A stretch of DNA of 64,000 nucleotides from CAYRJD01 sp965247395 (lineage in GTDB: Bacteria; Actinomycetota; Acidimicrobiia; Acidimicrobiales; Poriferisodalaceae), in NCBI GenBank assembly GCA_965247395.1, contig OZ252012.1, positions 1,984,001-2,048,000 of the forward strand, in the 5' to 3' direction. Under the pieces are notes generated by a model. It did no database searches. It had not been told where the DNA came from and saw only the letters and a list, made by a program, of their open reading frames with translations. Position 1 is the first letter of the stretch; every line of letters starts with the position of its first letter. Shown here one piece after another: positions 59,383-64,000 of this stretch. Made by a program: the position numbers and the translations under genes.

Positions 59383-61365
59383 ATGACCGGTGAAACAACC
59401 ATCGTGCTGCCCGACGGGTTATCACGCCAACTTCAAGCCGGTGCCACTGGCGCCGATCTAGCGGCTGACTTGGGCAAACGCGCCAAGGCTGATGCAGTGA
59501 TTGCCGTTGCCGATGGTCAAGAGCTTGACCTTGATCGAGAACTGCCGCACGGAGCGCAGGTATCGCTGGTGTTTGCCGACACCGATGAGGGCCTGCAGGT
59601 GTTGCGCCACTCCACCGCACATGTGCTGGCGCAAGCGGTGCTGCGCCTTTTCCCAGGTGCGACCTTCTCTATTGGTCCGCCTATTGAGCACGGGTTCTAT
59701 TACGACTTTGATCTAGGCGAGGGGATCACTTTCAGCGAAGACGATCTGTCAAAGATTGAGGCTGAGATGAAATCAATCGTTGCGGCGCAACAACCGTTTC
59801 AGCGCTCCGAGGTGACACCCGCGCAGGCCGATGAGCTGTTTGCAGATCATCCCTACAAGCTGGAGATCATTCACGGCGTGGCCGATGACCCCACATCTGG
59901 CCCCGAAGGTGACGTAATCACGACCTATCGCAACAGCCCCGAATTTGTTGACCTGTGCCGTGGTCCGCACGTGCCTCACACCGGTTGGCTGCCGCACTTC
60001 AAGTTGATGCGCGTAGCTGGCGCATATTGGCGAGGCGACGAGCGCGGTCCGATGCTGCAGCGAATCTACGGAACCGCTTGGGCGTCTGCTAAAGCCTTAG
60101 ACAAACATTTGGAGCAGCTAGAGGAAGCCGAAAAGCGTGACCATCGCCGGCTAGCCGTTGAGCTGGATTTGCTGAGTTTTCCGACCGAGTTGGGCGGCGG
60201 GCTAGCCGTCTGGCATCCCAAGGGTGCGACCGTGCGAAAAATCATGGAGGACTACAGCCGTGCTCGGCATGAGGCAGGCGGTTATGAGTTCGTCTATACG
60301 CCACACCTAGCAAACGCAAGGCTGTTTGAGCAGTCGGGGCACTTGGATTTTTACGCCGACTCCATGTATCCACCGATGGAAATGGACAACGGCACTTATT
60401 ACCCCAAGCCGATGAACTGCCCGATGCACTGCCTGATTTTCGGGCAAGGCCAGCGCAGCTATAAAGAACTGCCCTTGCGTTTGTTTGAGCTGGGGACGGT
60501 GTATCGCTATGAGCGTTCCGGCACCTTGCATGGGCTGTTACGCATCCGTGGGTTTACCCAAGATGACAGTCATCTGTACTTAACACCCGAGCAACTACCT
60601 GCCGAGATTGAGAGGTTGCTTGAGTTTGTGCTCTCAGTGTTGAAGGCGTTTGGCTTTGACGACTTCACCTTCAACCTTGCTACGAAAGATCCTGAGAAGT
60701 ACGTCGGCGAAGACGCCGACTGGGAGACCGCGACCGAAGCTCTACGAGCAGCGTTGGAAACTAGCGGTCACGCCTATGAACTGAACGAAGGTGAGGCGGC
60801 CTTCTACGGCCCCAAGATTGACATCGACGTAAGGGACGCCATCGGTCGTTCGTGGCAGCTTTCAACGATTCAGGTGGACTTCAACCTGCCGGACCGGTTC
60901 GATTTGCAGTACACGGGCCAAGACGGCCAGCAGCATCGCCCGATAATGCTGCACCGCGCGTTGTTTGGTTCGATTGAGCGTTTCTTCGGCGTGCTGGTGG
61001 AGCACTACGCCGGTGCCTTTCCGACCTGGCTAGCACCGATGCAGGTGCACGTGACAGGTGTGCGAGCAGACCACGATGAGTTTGCTGCGACGGTGGTGCA
61101 GCGCCTGACTGATGCGGGTCTGCGGGCAAAGATGGTTCCAGCCGATGATCCTCTGGGGGCTCGTATTCGGCGCAGCAAGCTTGAAAAGCTGCCGTACGTG
61201 CTGGTAGTTGGTGATGACGATGTAGCTGCTGACACCGCAGGAATAAACGCACGCGGGACGCAGGTAGAACGCGGTGTGCCTATTGTGGATTTCATTGCAC
61301 GAGTTCAAGCCGAGATTGCCGACAAGTCTGTAACAGGCGCTGCGGCGGCAGGCGTCCAAGCATGA
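59383..61365 (+). CDS. thrS: Threonyl-tRNA synthetase
   Basis: A 660-residue class II synthetase with all usual parts: TGS domain (about 1-65), editing domain with HSTAHVLAQAV (about 76-86) and LCRGPHVPHTG, and the catalytic core with zinc ligands in MNCPMHC, FTQDDSHLY and MLHRALFGS. Motif 2 is VYRYERSGTLHGLLRIRG and motif 3 ends SIERFFGVLVE. The C-terminal anticodon-binding domain (about 550-650) is complete. It starts with ATG 59383. The stop overlaps the next gene by 4 bases (ATGA). A stem-loop lies upstream. Confidence 0.96.
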   Translation: MTGETTIVLPDGLSRQLQAGATGADLAADLGKRAKADAVIAVADGQELDLDRELPHGAQVSLVFADTDEGLQVLRHSTAHVLAQAVLRLFPGATFSIGPPIEHGFYYDFDLGEGITFSEDDLSKIEAEMKSIVAAQQPFQRSEVTPAQADELFADHPYKLEIIHGVADDPTSGPEGDVITTYRNSPEFVDLCRGPHVPHTGWLPHFKLMRVAGAYWRGDERGPMLQRIYGTAWASAKALDKHLEQLEEAEKRDHRRLAVELDLLSFPTELGGGLAVWHPKGATVRKIMEDYSRARHEAGGYEFVYTPHLANARLFEQSGHLDFYADSMYPPMEMDNGTYYPKPMNCPMHCLIFGQGQRSYKELPLRLFELGTVYRYERSGTLHGLLRIRGFTQDDSHLYLTPEQLPAEIERLLEFVLSVLKAFGFDDFTFNLATKDPEKYVGEDADWETATEALRAALETSGHAYELNEGEAAFYGPKIDIDVRDAIGRSWQLSTIQVDFNLPDRFDLQYTGQDGQQHRPIMLHRALFGSIERFFGVLVEHYAGAFPTWLAPMQVHVTGVRADHDEFAATVVQRLTDAGLRAKMVPADDPLGARIRRSKLEKLPYVLVVGDDDVAADTAGINARGTQVERGVPIVDFIARVQAEIADKSVTGAAAAGVQA

Positions 61366-62537
61366 AAGCACTGGTTTTTCCTCGCAATCACTTGAAGTTC
61401 GTCGCCGCCATGACGATGTCGCGACTGAAGCCAGGGGCGGGCGCTTCGGTAGGGCCTTTGCATCTAGCTGACGTCGAACCGCCTGAGTTGGTTGGACCTG
61501 GGTGGTCACACGTGCGCACCCGTCTGGCCGGCATCTGTGGTTCAGACCTAGCAACCGTTGATGGTCAAGTGTCTAGATACTTCGAATCGTTGGTCTCGTT
61601 TCCGATGACCCCTGGCCATGAGGTAGTAGCGGACGGTCCCGACGGAAAGCGCGTGGTGTTAGAGCCGGTGCTTGGTCCGGAGACACGGGGCGAGGCGCCC
61701 GCCTGGTTGGGGGCAGCCCCGGCCGACGGCGACGACTACGGCCATCTGATCGGCGGCCATTTGGAGCCAGGATTGCAAACGGGATCGTGCGCTAGCACCG
61801 GCGGAGGCTGGGCTGAGATGTTCGCCGCGCATAGCTCTCAGCTGCATTCCTTGGGCAGCATTAGCACCGATGAACTGAGTGACGAAGCCGCCGTGATGAT
61901 CGAGCCCACCGCAGCTGCCACGCACGCGGTGCTACGAGCAAACGTCCCCGACGGTGGTACCGCCGCAGTGATCGGGGCAGGCACGATGGGCCTAGCTGTT
62001 GTCGCGGCGCTGCGTGCTTTCACAAATGTCAACAACGTGGTGGTTGGCGCGCGTTACCCACACCAACGCAAGCTGGCAACCGAGCTTGGCGCTGACCTAG
62101 CCGTTGAGCCGGAAGAGTTGGTGCGAGCTGTGCGGCGAGCGGCCGGTACACGAGTGATAGGGCACACGTTGGGTTCTGGCACCGATGCCACCATTGATGC
62201 CGTGGCTAATTCTCAGAGCCTCACCGATGCGGTGGCCATGACCAGGCCGCGGGGGCGAGTGGTGGTGCTAGGTATGCCGGCACAAGTGCAGCTGGATCTT
62301 TCGGCGCTTTGGCACCGTGAAACGGAACTTGTTGGTGCGTACTGCTATGGAACCGAGCACAGCCACGCAGACGTGCATACGTTTGAATTAGCAACGCAGC
62401 TGGTGCGCGACTGTGCTTTAGAGAACCTGGTTTCGGAGCTTTATCGCCTGGAGGACTACAAGGCGGCTATTACTCATGCGGCCGAAGCGGGATTGCGCGG
62501 CTCAACAAAAATCGCTTTCGATCTGCGCGAGGACTAG
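61362..62537 (+). CDS. Zinc-type alcohol dehydrogenase-like protein without structural zinc site
   Basis: A 391-residue medium-chain dehydrogenase/reductase. The catalytic zinc motif GICGSDLATVDG (about 57-68) and PGHEVV (about 85-90) are present, as is the Rossmann motif VIGAGTMGLAVVAAL (about 203-217) that binds NAD(P). The lobe that in related enzymes holds four structural-zinc cysteines (here GPETRGEAPAWLGAAP onward) has lost them, though GLQTGSCASTGGGWAEMF follows the family. The substrate is unknown. The ATGA overlap with thrS suggests read-through transcription rather than shared function. Confidence 0.84.
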   Translation: MKALVFPRNHLKFVAAMTMSRLKPGAGASVGPLHLADVEPPELVGPGWSHVRTRLAGICGSDLATVDGQVSRYFESLVSFPMTPGHEVVADGPDGKRVVLEPVLGPETRGEAPAWLGAAPADGDDYGHLIGGHLEPGLQTGSCASTGGGWAEMFAAHSSQLHSLGSISTDELSDEAAVMIEPTAAATHAVLRANVPDGGTAAVIGAGTMGLAVVAALRAFTNVNNVVVGARYPHQRKLATELGADLAVEPEELVRAVRRAAGTRVIGHTLGSGTDATIDAVANSQSLTDAVAMTRPRGRVVVLGMPAQVQLDLSALWHRETELVGAYCYGTEHSHADVHTFELATQLVRDCALENLVSELYRLEDYKAAITHAAEAGLRGSTKIAFDLRED

Positions 62538-62812
62538 TCAATCTCGCCGTGGCGACGCACCACCTCAGCGATGATCTGCTGCAATACCATCTGGGCAATC
62601 TCTGGGTCTAGGCCAGCTTGCTCGGCCATATTGCCAACGTGAGCTAGGTGTTCGGCCTCACGTTGTTTGTCAACAGCCGCTAAACCAGCAACGGTCTTGA
62701 GCTGACCAATGTCAGCGGTGACCTCAAATCTGCGCGCCAATAACTGCACCAGAGACTCATCAATCTCATCAATGAGCCTCCGATGTTCGGCTAACTCCTC
62801 AGCTGCTGACAC
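62534..62812 (-). CDS. Chorismate mutase, AroQ class
   Basis: A 92-residue all-helical AroQ-type chorismate mutase domain, which converts chorismate to prephenate for phenylalanine and tyrosine synthesis. It begins EHRRLIDEIDESLVQLLARR (about 9-28) and continues VTADIGQLKTVAGLAAVDKQREAEHLAHV in pieces, with R, K and E residues at the expected active-site places. The stop overlaps the convergent dehydrogenase gene by 4 bases. It is 56 bases downstream of the Dyp peroxidase gene on the same strand. Confidence 0.87.
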   Translation of the reverse strand: MSAAEELAEHRRLIDEIDESLVQLLARRFEVTADIGQLKTVAGLAAVDKQREAEHLAHVGNMAEQAGLDPEIAQMVLQQIIAEVVRRHGEID

Positions 62813-62868
62813 GGCTAGTTACGAGCTAGCGGACAGACGACAGCACGGCCAGTGGCTCTGCCAACTAG

Positions 62869-63795
62869 CTAGCCGCAGATTTTGTCAAGTGTCTCCTCGC
62901 TGGGAGCGAAGTAGAACGAGCCTGACGCAGGGTCGGAAAAGTCGGTGATGGCGTCACGCACCGCGGCGCCATCCAAGCCGTACATCGCTCGCAAGCGTTC
63001 CCGCAGAGGCGCCTGGTCCTTGCAGAACGCCATGAAGTACAGGCCGACCGTGCCATCGTGGAAGGCGTAAGGAGTTGCGCGTCGCGCAATCTCATTGCGC
63101 TTCGGGCTGTCCTCGTGACCGTGGTTGCCGTCTTCGCGCAGTTCAACATGACTCAGGTGGCTGTATGGCTCTTGTGTCTCTGTTTTTTCGATGCCCGGGT
63201 ATTTCTTGCGTCCAAAATTCTTTTCTTGCTGGTCGTCCGACAGCGCATTCCAGCCATCTAGGTCGTGCACCCAGCGCTGAGCGATTATGTGACTGCCACC
63301 TTCTCCCGGTTGCCCATCGGGAATGATGGCCGCTGCCGGTTGATCCTCGTCGGCCGGGTTGCCGGTGCCGTCCTTGAAGCCAGTCATGTCCAGCGAATCG
63401 CCGTAGATAAACGTCGGTGTTTCGCGCGCTACAGCCATGTGCCCGGCCAAGGCGGTGCGAGCGTCATACTGGGCTTTCCACACCTTGTCCTTGTCGTCAT
63501 GGTTCAGCCACAGCAGCAACTCTTCCTGAGTGCCCTTGGCTTCACGGCCTGACCCGTCTTCGGACGCAACGGTTACATAGTCCTGAAAGTCTTCTGGCAT
63601 ATCGTCGCTGAGCTCGGGCAATAGCCCAGGGCCGATGCCCAGCACCAGGTTGATGCTTTCGGCGGCGCAAGCGGCTCGCAGGTCGGTTAGTACGGACTTG
63701 ATGACACCTAGATCTGCGCCGTCAACTCGGCTCAGATGTACATACCACTGGTTTTGGCCCATGCCGTTGAAAATGGCTCTTTGCGGTGTTGACAT
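62869..63795 (-). CDS. Dyp-type heme peroxidase
   Basis: A 308-residue dye-decolorising peroxidase. The distal motif GFKDG (139-143, catalytic D142) is intact, and the proximal heme histidine is H213 or H216 in YSHLSHVE. The C-terminal ATPYAFHDGTVGLYFMAFCKD is typical. No signal peptide is seen, so the enzyme may be cytoplasmic or packaged in an encapsulin, though no encapsulin gene is in view. A TTG at 63807 is in frame, but ATG 63795 with GGAG 6 bases upstream is the better start. Confidence 0.92.
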   Translation of the reverse strand: MSTPQRAIFNGMGQNQWYVHLSRVDGADLGVIKSVLTDLRAACAAESINLVLGIGPGLLPELSDDMPEDFQDYVTVASEDGSGREAKGTQEELLLWLNHDDKDKVWKAQYDARTALAGHMAVARETPTFIYGDSLDMTGFKDGTGNPADEDQPAAAIIPDGQPGEGGSHIIAQRWVHDLDGWNALSDDQQEKNFGRKKYPGIEKTETQEPYSHLSHVELREDGNHGHEDSPKRNEIARRATPYAFHDGTVGLYFMAFCKDQAPLRERLRAMYGLDGAAVRDAITDFSDPASGSFYFAPSEETLDKICG

Positions 63796-63892
63796 AAGTT
63801 GCTCCAAAAGTTGGCTTTAGTTGAAAGGGCTGGACGTAATGCCAGCGCGCGTAGGTTAGACGAAACACAGCCGGTCTAAAGCAAAAAATGAC

Positions 63893-63940
63893 AATATGGT
63901 CGAGCAATATGGTCAAGATGGTCAAGCAGGATGGCCAAGG
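63893..63940. repeat. Short imperfect repeats of an ATGGTCAAG-type unit
   Basis: The units AATATGGTCGAGC, AATATGGTCAAG, ATGGTCAAGCAGG and ATGGCCAAGG follow one another between the divergent peroxidase gene and the gene at the window end. Their position in the promoter region suggests local slippage or a cluster of binding sites. Confidence 0.5.
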
Positions 63941-63967
63941 TGACATCAGGACAAGGGGATTACGGCA

Positions 63968-64000
63968 ATGTATGACACAGATCTGCCCATCAGAGATGAC
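63968..64000 (+). CDS. 5' end of a gene cut by the window edge
   Basis: An ATG at 63968 opens a frame of 11 codons (MYDTDLPIRDD) that runs off the window. AAGGGGA about 10 bases upstream is a good ribosome binding site. The gene is divergent from the Dyp peroxidase gene. The fragment is too short to identify. Confidence 0.5.
   Translation, partial: MYDTDLPIRDD

Overview
The window reads as chromosome of an actinobacterium, most likely of the class Acidimicrobiia. This is inferred from gene content: a WhiB regulator, a DUF3107 protein, a PdtaS-type histidine kinase, the histidine phosphatase / DUF3090 / SCO1664 triad that accompanies mycothiol genes in actinobacteria, F420-type oxidoreductases, an argS-lysA pair and a single-subunit cytochrome b succinate dehydrogenase. 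Codon use is moderately GC-rich except in one island. No rRNA, CRISPR array or transposase was seen. One tRNA gene (Arg, CCG) is present.

Layout. 1-3190: small membrane proteins, a class III CoA-transferase and a biotinyl/lipoyl carrier. 3186-10341: a complete System I cytochrome c maturation operon (ccmA, B, C, D, E, F, a TlpA/CcmG thioredoxin and a CcmH-TPR fusion). 10397-18813: Mrp ATPase, SelO, DUF3107, PdtaS-like kinase, WhiB, a lipid kinase and etfBA. 18889-26903: an island of five tandem paralogous genes, each with an N-terminal HsdR_N-type PD-(D/E)XK nuclease domain followed by one to four C-terminal modules of about 110 residues. The genes are AT-rich towards their 3' ends, visibly mosaic, and carry no helicase, methylase, specificity subunit or recombinase. 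26900-32139: SCO1664/DUF3090/phosphatase triad, family 5 uracil-DNA glycosylase, a lipoprotein, an FrhB-like protein, a small F420/PPOX enzyme and tRNA-Arg. 32233-38542: argS, lysA, a class III aminotransferase, an FMN-dependent 2-hydroxyacid dehydrogenase and a shikimate kinase. 38539-45455: a catabolic-looking cluster (CoA-transferase, PhyH-type dioxygenase, HpaB-type flavin monooxygenase, glutamate-synthase-like FMN protein, TPP enzyme). 45466-50556: NhaA and a VWA/MoxR pair. 50767-54409: sdhCAB. 54406-64000: an HD protein resembling the tail of CCA-adding enzyme, dnaE, thrS, a zinc-type dehydrogenase, chorismate mutase, a Dyp peroxidase and the first codons of another gene.

How genes work together. 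The ccm operon would transport and attach heme to exported cytochromes c. EtfAB and SdhCAB feed electrons to the quinone pool. The CoA-transferases, PhyH, HpaB and TPP enzymes suggest degradation of an unidentified organic substrate.

The best candidate for an undescribed system is the five-gene nuclease array. Its repeated gene-boundary sequence, shuffled modules, a block shared by genes 4 and 5, an in-frame vestigial tail and conflicting relationships between segments all point to a locus that diversifies by recombination among its copies. A defence role is inference only.
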